Shown here: positions 1 to 9,404 of the stretch, in pieces
Layout: each line of letters opens with the position of its first letter
Numbering within the stretch: the first letter of the stretch is position 1
Assembly (NCBI GenBank): GCA_029256085.1
Contig: JAQSYP010000002.1
Location: forward strand, 390,426-454,425
Source: Caryophanales bacterium
GTDB taxonomy: Bacteria > Bacillota > Bacilli > CAJFEE01
Length of the DNA stretch: 64,000 nt
Direction of reading: 5' to 3'
Notes under the pieces: model-generated
The model's database searches: none
What the model was told of the DNA's origin: nothing
Seen by the model: only the letters and a program-made list of their open reading frames with translations
Position numbers and translations under genes: made by a program

Positions 1-1638
1 TCTAAAATAGTAAGTTGTAAGTGGTGATAATCCACTTTCCACTCTATAATTTGTAAAAGTAGTTACGCCTACTGGACTATAAGATGTACCGTCTGTACTC
101 ATATAAATTACATATTTTGATACATCAATAGTTGGAGATGCATCCCATATTAAATCTAATGTTAATGGCGTTACTTTGCTTATTGAACCGTCAATTGGTG
201 GTTGTGGTACAGCCACTTCACCATTTTTTTTAGGGACTAAAATCGAAACATTTGAGGTCTGAGTTGAAACTAATCCTCTATCATCAATCGCCTCTACCTT
301 GTACTGGTATGTCACGTCATTTACACTTTGTGGAACACTAGCGTCTAAAAAACTATTACTTACAGTAGTCCCTATTAGAACATTGTTCCTATATATTCTA
401 TATCCGGCTAGATTAACGTCACTAGATGCTGTCCAAGACATTTGAACTGTATCATTGTTTGCTCCTAAAGAAAGTGTTGGAACGCCAGGAACAGGTGGTG
501 CTGCATTTGTTGAATTCAATGTTACTTGTAAATTATCTACATTTAATTCTGACCAGTCTGACCCTCGGCTAGAGGTTGAGAGTGATGCTCTAATTCTTAA
601 GTGATACGTTCCTGCTGTATTTGTAAGATTTGCAGATGCATTTACATATCCACTAGTACGGTTCCCTGTGTCATTCGTATGAACTGTGCTCCAAGTGCTT
701 GATGATGTTGATTTATAATCTATCCAGAAATCGACGTTTTCTCCTTCACCACTTCGATTATCAGCATTGTACCAATTCTTGCTATAACTAAATGAAACTA
801 CAGCACTATTTCCACCCGCCTCAGACGGAGAAATTGTAAACGCGTTAGTAGTATTTAAAACCGCTTCTGCAGATCTTGTTATTCTATCTCCCGCAACATA
901 AAACCTAGCAGTACTTCCTAGTGTTAATATTGTGGGGTTCGATCCGCCTGCAGTCCATTGACCAGGAAAATTTTCTGTAAGTTTAACAGTGTTTTGAGTT
1001 GACGGTAGTGCAGCTAATGTTGTTGTTGACGCATTCGTATAAAATCCCGAAACATTTCCGCTTGTATCTACAGCTTTGATATTATAAGTATAAGCGGTGC
1101 TAGAAACTAAGCCATTTAAATCTCTATACGAATTTGTACTCGAAACTCCGACCTTTACAGAGTTTCTATATATTTCATAAAACTTAACATCTGTTGAAGA
1201 CGCTGAATTCCAAGATAAATCTACAAAATTCGGTCCTGGTACTGTTGAAATTGTTAAATTTGTTGGTAAGGTTGGTGCTGTCAGATCTTTAGTGTAAATC
1301 GAATAAGCCTGACTATAGTTACTTGACCCACCTTCAACTGAAACAACCTCGTATTGATATAATGTTTGTTCATTTATCGTATTATCGGTGTAAGTTGTAG
1401 TTGTAGCATTGTTAATTACACCGATTTTTTCAATTTTATCCTTTGATGTTCTGAAAATTTGATATTCCGAAGCACCTGGTACTTCTGTCCAGTTTATTGT
1501 AAGACTATTACCTGCTTGAGTAATGCTAGTAATAGAGGTACCAGCGCTATATACTTTATTTACTAAAGGAATTATAAGTAATGAAATTAGTAATATATTT
1601 AAGGTTAACTTGCTTGTTTTATTTATGTGTTTAGTCAT
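1..1638 (-). CDS. FN3-repeat secreted protein, N-terminal part (runs off window)
   Basis: The first 546 codons are visible; the C-terminus lies beyond position 1. The ATG at 1638 follows AAGGAG at good spacing. The product starts with a signal peptide (about residues 1-33) and continues with fibronectin type III repeats and a lectin-like beta-sandwich in the middle. It aligns along its length with the neighbouring ten-heme protein (same ITSITQ start of the first FN3, same IYRTSK/IYRNS strands, same beta-sandwich), so the two are tandem paralogues. No CXXCH lies in the visible part, but in the paralogue all hemes are C-terminal, so a heme tail may follow outside the window. Inferred role: surface or extracellular adhesion/electron-transfer protein. 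Confident of FN3 and secretion; heme content unknown. Confidence 0.85.
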   Translation of the reverse strand, partial: MTKHINKTSKLTLNILLISLLIIPLVNKVYSAGTSITSITQAGNSLTINWTEVPGASEYQIFRTSKDKIEKIGVINNATTTTYTDNTINEQTLYQYEVVSVEGGSSNYSQAYSIYTKDLTAPTLPTNLTISTVPGPNFVDLSWNSASSTDVKFYEIYRNSVKVGVSSTNSYRDLNGLVSSTAYTYNIKAVDTSGNVSGFYTNASTTTLAALPSTQNTVKLTENFPGQWTAGGSNPTILTLGSTARFYVAGDRITRSAEAVLNTTNAFTISPSEAGGNSAVVSFSYSKNWYNADNRSGEGENVDFWIDYKSTSSSTWSTVHTNDTGNRTSGYVNASANLTNTAGTYHLRIRASLSTSSRGSDWSELNVDNLQVTLNSTNAAPPVPGVPTLSLGANNDTVQMSWTASSDVNLAGYRIYRNNVLIGTTVSNSFLDASVPQSVNDVTYQYKVEAIDDRGLVSTQTSNVSILVPKKNGEVAVPQPPIDGSISKVTPLTLDLIWDASPTIDVSKYVIYMSTDGTSYSPVGVTTFTNYRVESGLSPLTTYYFR

Positions 1639-1675
1639 AGGATGTTCTCCTTGTTTTCGACTTTATTTTACATTA

Positions 1676-1682
1676 TTCGACA
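1676..1682. promoter_or_regulatory. Spo0A-box-like motif upstream of FN3 protein
   Basis: TTCGACA (reverse complement TGTCGAA, the Spo0A box core) lies about 40 bases upstream of the start at 1638. A one-mismatch copy (TTCGACT) is at 1656-1662. Match by eye only. Confidence 0.35.
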
Positions 1683-1822
1683 ACTTATAGCTTAATTTTA
1701 ACATATTTCCTACTAATCTGATGTTAATTTAAGTAATTGTCATATATACTTAATATTTATTATTAATAAGTAATATTTACCATTATAGGCAAGTCGCTCC
1801 TTTAAGAAACCTTTCATAAAAT

Positions 1823-1851
1823 GAAAAAATGCCGAGATAAAATCTCAGCAT
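1823..1851 (-). terminator. Terminator of FN3 ten-heme cytochrome gene
   Basis: Ten-base stem 1829-1838/1842-1851 (one G-U pair in the minus-strand RNA) followed by six U residues. It sits immediately after the stop at 1861 and separates this gene from its downstream paralogue. Confidence 0.85.
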
Positions 1852-1860
1852 TTTTGCATT

Positions 1861-4800
1861 TTATTTATAAAGTAGTCCGTTATTATTTGAGTCTCTATAT
1901 TGAAGTAAATTTAAAGACCTTCTATCAGATAGTATTTTTGAGGACGTTTCCCAATTCGTGTGCAAACTTCTCTTGATTTGTTCATCTGTAGGAGACGTAA
2001 TCGGTCTTAAGTTTGCTACTGGTTGATCACCATGACAACTTGGATTACAAGTTGCCGTATTTTCTGAGCGGTTATATGTACCAGGATTTGTAACAGGAAA
2101 ACCAATTTTATGGTTTAGATTACCATTATTCTCTGAATCTTTAGCCCCATGTACCCTGTGACATCTCTTACACGTTGCCGTTGGCGTTTTAGTAAAGTGA
2201 TAACTATGCATACTTTTAGTTTCAGAATTTACCGTAATTGTTGGACCTGTAGTAACGGAAGTTAAATTACCTTTACTATGACAATCATAGCAAATCGCTG
2301 CTGCAACATCAGTGTTTGAAGACGATTGTCCAACTGCATAATTTAATCTTAAATAATTAGGATTTTCAGAACCATGCGTGTTATGACATACTTGACAATC
2401 AAACTGTGAGTGTCCACTTCTCTCATTTACTTCTTTACCATCATAATCATTAAATGCTGTACCGTAACTACCCCAATCAGAATAAGTATAGTCAATTGCA
2501 TTTTCATGGCATTGGTAACAAAATTCTTTCCCATTATTAGTAATTGTTGCTGTCGAAGAAGTTGTATTCTCAAATGATATATTTCCTCTTAATAGTGGCT
2601 TAATATCAGAGGCATGTTTTTCATGACAAATTGAGCATTTAATATTTGTTGGAGATGAATCCTTGTGCTCAGATCCCTCTATATAATGAGAAGATTTATA
2701 GTGATCCATCTTACTTGAATTGTGCCCCTTATTGTTTTTTGGGAAATTAGTTTCGTGATCACCAATATAATCTACCGTTTTATTAAATGTTCCATCATCT
2801 AAATATCCATATGAATATGTTGGACTTCCTTCTCGACCATGACAACTCCAACAAAATTTATTGCCAGAACCAGAGGCCTCAGGTTTCACAGTATAGATAT
2901 CAGACGCAATATCCTTAACTCCCTTGTTAAAGCTCCATAATAATTTTGCTTCTGACGTTAAAGATAACCCAGTATCTAAATCCATTCCTCGATTATGCGG
3001 CTCATGACAGGAAACACAAGACATTGTAAATTTATTACCTTGTTCATCTGTCTCATTAATTGTCTCTGATAAAACAGGGTGATGACTTGTCTTTTCAGCA
3101 GGATTTCCAAAGTCACCTTTAACATTATAGATACTACCAGTTCCGTCATGACACTGAATACATAAATCAAGTATCTTATCTTGCGTTAGTAAGTTAGTAC
3201 TTTTTCCTTCATGTCCGCTATGGCAATTGTTACACATTCCAGTTTCATCAGCAAAGCTTCCATGTGGTTTATTATATAGTGCTTCTCCGGTTGTAAAAGA
3301 CCATTTAAACTCTTCTATTAATCCCATTTCAGCCATGTTTTTAGCTGACGTAGTTATAGTTACTTCATACTCTGTATTTGCATCCAAGTTGACTGTTGGA
3401 TTAAGAATAAATGCTGTTTGATTTGTCGAATACGTTGCAGCCAATTTTACCGAAGTTCCTTTTTGTGTGATGAAAAAAGAATCAGAGTTAATAGTTGTAA
3501 CATTCATTCTATCTGTAAATTTTGCTGTAATATTCGTTGCCCTTCCGACTTCAATCGATTGATTAGATGGCTTAAAAAATGCAACCTCTGGCGGTGAAGT
3601 ATCTACTAAAGTTTTCACATTCACAACTTGATGTGGAACCTCAGACTTATTTCCTGATGTATCAATTGCAGTTATTCTGAATTTGTAATTTGTGTTTTGT
3701 AATAACTCCTTAATAGATACGGAATTTTTCGGATGAGCGATAGTATTGACAAGATGCCAGGTACCACTACCATTAATTTCAGCTTCTACTTCATACCTTT
3801 CAACACCCTCATTATCAGTAGATAATTTCCAAGCTAAGTCTACAGAGGAAGACGTTATATTTGTTGCTTTAAAATCAGTTGGCTTAGTCGGACTTGTAGA
3901 ATCAGCTTCCGAAAAAGACCCGCTGAAAATTTGCGTCGCACCTGAGAACTCGCCATCTTTATCAACAGCAATTACTCTAAAATCATAAGGTGCAGGATAT
4001 GAATCATCTTTATTAAATTTAAAGTTCGTAAAAGTTGTTACTCCAATAACGCTAAATTTTGTTCCATCGTTTTTAAAGATTATATATTTTTGAATGTCAG
4101 GTGAAGGCGACGCTTCCCAAGTTAAATTCATGCTTATTTTGGTTGGTTTGTCGACAAGACCACCCCCCGGTGCTTGTGGTGGCATTACATCATCCTCATA
4201 ACTAGGAACAGTGATAGGAATCCCAACTGTCTGTGCTGTTAAACCTCTGTCATCAATTGCCTCAATTTTATATGTATACTCAGCATCCGAATCTTTAAGT
4301 TCAAAACTAGAATCTGTAAAACTATTATTGACTGTACTTGCGATTACAGTATTATCTCTATAAATCCTATATCCTATCAAATTAATATCAGATGATGCTG
4401 TCCATGATAAATTTAAATATTTTTTAGTTGCTCCAAGAGATATTTCAGGATTACCCGGAACAGATGGTGCAAAGTTGTTAACATATACTTTTAAATTATC
4501 AACTTCAAGTTCAGCCCAGTTACCAGACGTTTCGTTACTAGTCTTTACAGACATAGTAAATCTTAACTGGTATCTACCCGATGATAAATTAATATCATCT
4601 GAAAACTGAACATCGTTTGTAGTTGCTGTATTACTAATTGTAGCCATAGTTGTCCACTCACTTGAACCTATAGCCTTATACTCGATTCCAAGATTATATG
4701 CTTGTCCATTCGAATTATTATTATTTTTATTTCCCCAGTTAAAAGAGTAGTCAAAGTTTATTTTAACGTTATTACTTGCATTAGTTTCATTTTCTAGAAT

Positions 4801-5595
4801 TTCGAATGCATAAGCACTATCTAATTCTAATATCGCATTTTCAGTAATATTTTGCCCCTGGGCTGTTAGAATAGAGGGCTTTCCAACAACTAACTTAGAA
4901 CTGTTTGAAGAGAATCCTGTTGGGAATACACCATACTTAGTTACTGTTTGGTCACCAACTATCGAAATTGTTGAAACATTTACATTTGTATATGATTCTG
5001 ACACATTATTATAATAATCAACTGCTTTGACAGTATAAACATACGAACTTCCCATAGATACACCGTTTGAATCACGATATGATGTAGTTGTGCTTACTCC
5101 AACCTTTATTCCATCTCTATAAATTTCATAAACTCTTACGTCATTTGATAATGATGATACCCATGATAAATCAACGTAATTAGAACCTGGTTTGACTTTT
5201 ATATTTTTATTTGTTGGAAGTACTGGAGCAACATTATCTGATGTATAAAATGCTGTTGCAGGACTATAGTAGCTAACTCCATCTTTTATTGTAACAACCT
5301 CATACTGATATAATTTCAAATTTTCAATGGTTGTATCAGTGAAACTTGTATCTGCAGTTGATCCGACACGCTCTATACTTTCTTTTGTAGTTCTATAAAT
5401 TTCATAACCCGTTGCACCACTGACACTAGACCACTGAATTTCTACTCCAGAGGCCGTTTGTGTAATACTACTTATAGTTGTACTTTCACCTTGCACTTTA
5501 TTTATGTATGGAATAACTAATGAAGTCATTATTAATAAAACTATAAAAATATTTATTAATTTATAATTTATTAATTTATAATTTATTGATTTCAT
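1861..5595 (-). CDS. Secreted FN3/Ig-like decaheme c-type cytochrome
   Basis: 1244 residues. Signal peptide about 1-36; FN3 about 40-118 and 122-212; lectin-like beta-sandwich about 213-375; FN3 about 378-465, 475-565 and 570-665; SbsA/Big_5-type Ig domain about 668-772; then a cytochrome region about 785-1190. That region holds nine CXXCH (CNNCH, CIQCH, CVSCH, CWSCH, CSICH, CYQCH, CQVCH, CYDCH, CKRCH) and one CX3CH (CNPSCH). No LPXTG, SLH or C-terminal membrane helix is seen, so it is probably released or bound non-covalently to the wall or polysaccharide. It likely carries electrons extracellularly while the FN3/Ig stalk provides reach or adhesion (inference). It has its own terminator and a 165-base upstream gap, so it is probably transcribed alone. 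The N-terminus contains a small in-frame duplication (INYKL twice). Confidence 0.9.
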   Translation of the reverse strand: MKSINYKLINYKLINIFIVLLIMTSLVIPYINKVQGESTTISSITQTASGVEIQWSSVSGATGYEIYRTTKESIERVGSTADTSFTDTTIENLKLYQYEVVTIKDGVSYYSPATAFYTSDNVAPVLPTNKNIKVKPGSNYVDLSWVSSLSNDVRVYEIYRDGIKVGVSTTTSYRDSNGVSMGSSYVYTVKAVDYYNNVSESYTNVNVSTISIVGDQTVTKYGVFPTGFSSNSSKLVVGKPSILTAQGQNITENAILELDSAYAFEILENETNASNNVKINFDYSFNWGNKNNNNSNGQAYNLGIEYKAIGSSEWTTMATISNTATTNDVQFSDDINLSSGRYQLRFTMSVKTSNETSGNWAELEVDNLKVYVNNFAPSVPGNPEISLGATKKYLNLSWTASSDINLIGYRIYRDNTVIASTVNNSFTDSSFELKDSDAEYTYKIEAIDDRGLTAQTVGIPITVPSYEDDVMPPQAPGGGLVDKPTKISMNLTWEASPSPDIQKYIIFKNDGTKFSVIGVTTFTNFKFNKDDSYPAPYDFRVIAVDKDGEFSGATQIFSGSFSEADSTSPTKPTDFKATNITSSSVDLAWKLSTDNEGVERYEVEAEINGSGTWHLVNTIAHPKNSVSIKELLQNTNYKFRITAIDTSGNKSEVPHQVVNVKTLVDTSPPEVAFFKPSNQSIEVGRATNITAKFTDRMNVTTINSDSFFITQKGTSVKLAATYSTNQTAFILNPTVNLDANTEYEVTITTSAKNMAEMGLIEEFKWSFTTGEALYNKPHGSFADETGMCNNCHSGHEGKSTNLLTQDKILDLCIQCHDGTGSIYNVKGDFGNPAEKTSHHPVLSETINETDEQGNKFTMSCVSCHEPHNRGMDLDTGLSLTSEAKLLWSFNKGVKDIASDIYTVKPEASGSGNKFCWSCHGREGSPTYSYGYLDDGTFNKTVDYIGDHETNFPKNNKGHNSSKMDHYKSSHYIEGSEHKDSSPTNIKCSICHEKHASDIKPLLRGNISFENTTSSTATITNNGKEFCYQCHENAIDYTYSDWGSYGTAFNDYDGKEVNERSGHSQFDCQVCHNTHGSENPNYLRLNYAVGQSSSNTDVAAAICYDCHSKGNLTSVTTGPTITVNSETKSMHSYHFTKTPTATCKRCHRVHGAKDSENNGNLNHKIGFPVTNPGTYNRSENTATCNPSCHGDQPVANLRPITSPTDEQIKRSLHTNWETSSKILSDRRSLNLLQYRDSNNNGLLYK

Positions 5596-5735
5596 ATTTC
5601 GTAACCGACTCCTAACAAGATGTGTTGTGATTCGATAAAATATTTACTAGATAAATATATTTTACCACTTTTCTCCAGAATAGATTAACAATTCAAAAAA
5701 AAGACATATTTTTAAGGAATTAATAATACATATCA

Positions 5736-5771
5736 ACAAAAAAAAGACCAGTATAAACTCCATACTAGTCT
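5736..5771 (-). terminator. Terminator of first cytochrome operon
   Basis: Stem 5745-5754/5762-5771 with a long U tract in minus-strand RNA. The hairpin overlaps the stop codon of the FN3 protein at 5765. Confidence 0.9.
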
Positions 5772-6973
5772 ATGTCACTATTTTCTTCTAATCTACCAGT
5801 CTCACTTTTTACTTTTGGTAGTTCTTCTGCTTCTTCTGTCATTTCAATTGGTTCTATTTTCTTTTCTTTCTTTTCAATCTTCTTGATAACAACTACGTCC
5901 TCTTTAAACGTTAGAGGTAGTTTTTCATATGTTATCTTATTTAAATCACTACCAGTAGTAATCGAAATAACGTTACTAAATTGTGATTCATTGCGACTTA
6001 AGTCTAGCGTTGTAATCTTAAATTCATACGTTTGCTCAGGCCCTAATCCATCAGCAATGAAATAGTTTTCGTCAGTAAGTTCAACTGATTCAAACTCTTC
6101 TTGACCAGTCCTCATATACACTTTATATCTAAATAAATCTGAAACATTCTCCACAGGTGTCCATGCAATGTGAACTTGATTTGTTGCAGCTTCTTTTATA
6201 AATAATTGCGATGGAATCGGTGGTGCCTCAGTGTCGTAAAGGTTTGATAGAACAGTTACCTTTTCAGATTCAATTGTATTACTATCAACTGCAGTTACCG
6301 AATACGTGTATTGTACATTAGGCTCTGCCTGGTTATCTTCATATACGATAGTAGTATCATAATTAGGCACTTCAGAAACAAGTACATCGTCACGATAGAC
6401 TTGATAATATATTGCATCTTTAACCTGATTCCATTGAATTCCAACTATATATGCGTTATCTCTAGGTAAAGTTTTAAGGCCACTTGGTGGTACTAGTGGA
6501 TGTTGAGCTTCCTCATCTTGAGTTATCAACGTTTCCTCAAGTAGATTCCCTTCATCATCTATTGCTCTGAAAACATAATTCGCATTAGTAATTTCTGTAT
6601 TCTGATCAATATACGAGTAAGATTCCTTCTCATCAACAACTGGAAACTCTATTAGCATTGCACCATTTTTATATATAATATAGTTATCGGCATTATCTAA
6701 GTGTTGCCAAGTAAACTTTATCTCTTTTTCATTAATGAATTCTGTTTTTAATTCAACCTTAGAATCGGTAGGTGTTTCTATTTCAACTTCAGGTTTCTCT
6801 TCAACATCATTTATTTCAATATCTAAATCAGGCCCATCTAGATTAATGTCTTGTCCATCATACTTCTTGTTGATTACTTCTGCGAATGTCATTGTAACAT
6901 TAGTAGTAATAGACAATACGGAAAAACATATAACTAAACCTGTCATTGCTAGCTTTCTAGTTTTACGTTTCAA
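5765..6973 (-). CDS. Secreted protein with three FN3 domains
   Basis: About 402 residues from a TTG at 6973. GGGTGA lies at proper distance and this start gives a compact signal peptide (KRKTRKLAMTG then a hydrophobic core, AFA-like end). The longer frame from ATG 7003 has no ribosome binding site and would overlap the upstream gene by 29 bases. Three FN3 repeats follow an acidic linker. The C-terminal tail is rich in Lys/Glu and ends without a wall-sorting signal (an LPKVKSETG stretch is not LPXTG and lacks a hydrophobic tail). There are no heme motifs. It is the last gene of the TPR-NHL-cytochrome-NHL operon, one base from the preceding stop, so probably a structural partner of the cytochromes (inference). 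Confidence 0.8.
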   Translation of the reverse strand: MKRKTRKLAMTGLVICFSVLSITTNVTMTFAEVINKKYDGQDINLDGPDLDIEINDVEEKPEVEIETPTDSKVELKTEFINEKEIKFTWQHLDNADNYIIYKNGAMLIEFPVVDEKESYSYIDQNTEITNANYVFRAIDDEGNLLEETLITQDEEAQHPLVPPSGLKTLPRDNAYIVGIQWNQVKDAIYYQVYRDDVLVSEVPNYDTTIVYEDNQAEPNVQYTYSVTAVDSNTIESEKVTVLSNLYDTEAPPIPSQLFIKEAATNQVHIAWTPVENVSDLFRYKVYMRTGQEEFESVELTDENYFIADGLGPEQTYEFKITTLDLSRNESQFSNVISITTGSDLNKITYEKLPLTFKEDVVVIKKIEKKEKKIEPIEMTEEAEELPKVKSETGRLEENSDID

Positions 6974-6974
6974 A

Positions 6975-7862
6975 TTACTCACCCTCTTCCATTTTAAATG
7001 CAAGAATACGGTTATTACCTCTATCTGTAATATAAATTTGATTTCCTTCTACTATTATATCATTTGGGTACTTATATTCTCTACCCTGCAATATTGTCTG
7101 AGACTGCTTTCCATCGATTGAGATTTTGTAGATTTTATGAACTAAAGAGTCTGCTAAATATATACTATCATCATCAACTGATATCCCTTTGGGAAGTCCC
7201 GCCTGTTTTAACGGAATGGAGTACATAAAATTCCCTTCAGTAGTAAAAACTTGTATCCTTTTATTTTGAGAGTCTGAAACAACTAATCTTTGACCATTTG
7301 GTGTTATTGCAAGTCCATTTGCAAAGTTTAATTGTCCTTCTCCACTGCCTTGAGTTCCAAATGACTTCTCAAGCTGGCCGTCTTTGTATATATGAATTTG
7401 ATGTGTAGAAACGTCACTAATAAAAAGTCGTCCTTTATCATCACTAACTATTGCTGCTGGCATCAAACCATCTTTACTTATTTCTGACTTAAAAGTTCCG
7501 TCTTCATCAAAAATTTGAACTCTACTATTCCTAAAATCTGCAATATATATACTTCCCGAGCCATCATAATCTATATCAACAGGATAGTTGAATTTTCCAG
7601 GGCTTGTTCCAGAACCACCAATTTTTTTGATGAAATCGCCACTTCTATCAGTAATAATTACTTCATTATTACCAGAATTAGTAATATATAAATTGCTTCC
7701 ATTTGTTGTGATAGCTATCGGTGCATCTAATTTAAAATCTTTATTACTCTCAATTGTTAACTGCTCTGGAGTAGACTTTTCAAATAATAAATATACTAGG
7801 CCACCTAATATAACTGTAACGATAATTGCCACAACAACTAATATATTTTTTTTGTTTTTCAC
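6975..7862 (-). CDS. Membrane-anchored NHL-repeat beta-propeller protein
   Basis: About 295 residues. The GTG at 7862 is chosen because AGGTGAT precedes it at 4-5 bases; the frame also allows GTG 7871, which lacks a site. One N-terminal membrane helix (about 8-27) is followed by roughly six NHL blades, recognisable as repeating P.D/I....G..Y[IV][AT]D..N.R[IV]..F units (for example IYIADFRNSRVQIF, IYITDRGNNRILAF). NHL propellers are usually protein- or ligand-docking scaffolds; no catalytic residues are apparent. It lies between the six-heme cytochrome and the FN3 protein in one operon, so its expected site is the outer face of the membrane, assisting assembly or anchoring of the secreted cytochromes (inference). 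It is a paralogue of the propellers at 9405 and 41331. Confidence 0.85.
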   Translation of the reverse strand: MKNKKNILVVVAIIVTVILGGLVYLLFEKSTPEQLTIESNKDFKLDAPIAITTNGSNLYITNSGNNEVIITDRSGDFIKKIGGSGTSPGKFNYPVDIDYDGSGSIYIADFRNSRVQIFDEDGTFKSEISKDGLMPAAIVSDDKGRLFISDVSTHQIHIYKDGQLEKSFGTQGSGEGQLNFANGLAITPNGQRLVVSDSQNKRIQVFTTEGNFMYSIPLKQAGLPKGISVDDDSIYLADSLVHKIYKISIDGKQSQTILQGREYKYPNDIIVEGNQIYITDRGNNRILAFKMEEGE

Positions 7863-7874
7863 ATTTATCACCTA

Positions 7875-9389
7875 TTATTTCTTATGACAGTCCTGACAAA
7901 CGCCCATACTATTTTTTCGTTTAAGCTTAGACTCACCTGTGTAGTAGTCATGAGACTTTGTACCGTGTGAAAAATGACACGTTAGACACATAATTTTTGG
8001 AGCATTTATTCCGATTTGAGATGTTGTATCAAGAGGTTCTTGCTTATTAATTGCTGGTGGATTCTTAGTTGTATCTGGTGAAACAGATCCATTATCCTTA
8101 AAAGTATATTCCCTTTTTATAGGATCATAAGTGAAACTTGCAGTAGCAGTTGTTGTACTTCCTATTAAACCAAATTGAGTTCTTATTGGTTCAGAAGCAC
8201 TTGGACCTGCTCTATATACCTTATAGCTTAACGCGTTACTAATACTTGGATAAACTAAATTCACTGTATTCGTAGCAGTTGCTCCAGTAACTGAAATACC
8301 TTTTATATATCCTTGGTGAGATTCACCTAACATATTTACTCCCGTAATAATATACCAATACTTGTTCGCTCCTGTAACGTTAAGAGTCCCACCCGTTGTC
8401 GAAAATGATGATTTTGGTAATGGATACACTCCAGACGGCACACCTTGTGTTGGTAATGTCGTAAATAAAGAGTTTGGATACGTATAAGATAGTGGCATTT
8501 CCTGAGGATCTGTTGTTGTAGTTCTAGATCCACCTGTTAATAGTGTTCCAACTGGGTGGCGATACTTTGTTGGATCATTCATATCAGTACCTTCATAATG
8601 ATAATAAACATAATCTTTATGACATGTTGAACAAAACTTATCGAATCCTCCACCGTATGAAACTACTTCAGCCTTAGTAAAACTGTTTTCTCGAATATCA
8701 GGCTGGTATAAGTTTGTTTTTGGATCTAGCTTACTCGCTACGAAAATACCATCTCTAGCATCAGCTAGCTTTTTGTTATGATTTCCAATTGTTACACCAT
8801 TTATTTCTGTAGCTAAGTTACGATAGTTCCCAGTACCATGAGGATTGTGGCAACTTGTACAAACTAACATTATTTGATCTTGTGTTCCACCTGGGGCTAT
8901 ATTATTATCCTCAATCATGTGAGTAGATGTGAATCCAGCACTAGTATTAAATCCTCCAGCTAGTGAATCAACAACAGTCCCTGCTGAAGAGTAATACAAC
9001 CCACCTTTAGAATCATACTTACTACCACGACCATCGTGACAGCTAAAACACAAATCTTTTCTTGTTGATTCGCGTAGAAGATTTGCTGATTTCCCCATAT
9101 GTGTAGAATGGCAATGCGCACAGGCATTAGTATTTTCCTTAAACGCAGCATGCGGATTTGATCTCTGGTCTAATATTCTCGTATTATTATGTTCAGGATT
9201 TGTATCAGGATCACTTGACCTAGGTGCTGTTTCTCCATCAATCAATAGAGGCGGCCCAGAAGGTGGATTCCATGTTGGTTCTGCAAAAGCTATATTATTA
9301 TATAGGTAAAAAGAGGTAGCAATAATTGTTGCTGTGCACAAGAATAATATTCTTAGATAGTTTTCTTTTAAAAGTTTCTTCATGTGCAT
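7875..9389 (-). CDS. Secreted hexaheme c-type cytochrome with beta-domain insert
   Basis: 504 residues from ATG 9389, preceded by GAGGAGGGG; the longer TTG start at 9404 would sit inside that site. Signal peptide about 1-37. Six CXXCH motifs: CAHCH, CFSCH, CTSCH, CSTCH, CLTCH, CQDCH. The first two form a paired module (HAAF...CAHCHSTH...LL...CFSCHDG) shared with the ten-heme and both seven-heme proteins. Between hemes 4 and 5 (about residues 325-435) lies a heme-free FN3-like beta domain (YKVYR, YTF strands). The protein ends four residues after the last CXXCH, with no anchor. Role: extracellular electron carrier next to two NHL propellers (inference). Identification as a cytochrome c is firm; partners and acceptor are not known. 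Confidence 0.9.
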   Translation of the reverse strand: MHMKKLLKENYLRILFLCTATIIATSFYLYNNIAFAEPTWNPPSGPPLLIDGETAPRSSDPDTNPEHNNTRILDQRSNPHAAFKENTNACAHCHSTHMGKSANLLRESTRKDLCFSCHDGRGSKYDSKGGLYYSSAGTVVDSLAGGFNTSAGFTSTHMIEDNNIAPGGTQDQIMLVCTSCHNPHGTGNYRNLATEINGVTIGNHNKKLADARDGIFVASKLDPKTNLYQPDIRENSFTKAEVVSYGGGFDKFCSTCHKDYVYYHYEGTDMNDPTKYRHPVGTLLTGGSRTTTTDPQEMPLSYTYPNSLFTTLPTQGVPSGVYPLPKSSFSTTGGTLNVTGANKYWYIITGVNMLGESHQGYIKGISVTGATATNTVNLVYPSISNALSYKVYRAGPSASEPIRTQFGLIGSTTTATASFTYDPIKREYTFKDNGSVSPDTTKNPPAINKQEPLDTTSQIGINAPKIMCLTCHFSHGTKSHDYYTGESKLKRKNSMGVCQDCHKK

Positions 9390-9404
9390 AGTTCCCCTCC
9401 TCAA

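Noticed and set aside
5765-5860. Sortase-type wall anchor (LPKVKSETG) in the FN3 protein
   Set aside because: Not LPXTG, and there is no following hydrophobic segment or positively charged tail.
5772-7121. Plus-strand reading frames opposite the FN3 and NHL genes (5772-6065, 6735-7121)
   Set aside because: Antisense shadows of real genes with no ribosome binding site and no recognisable domains.
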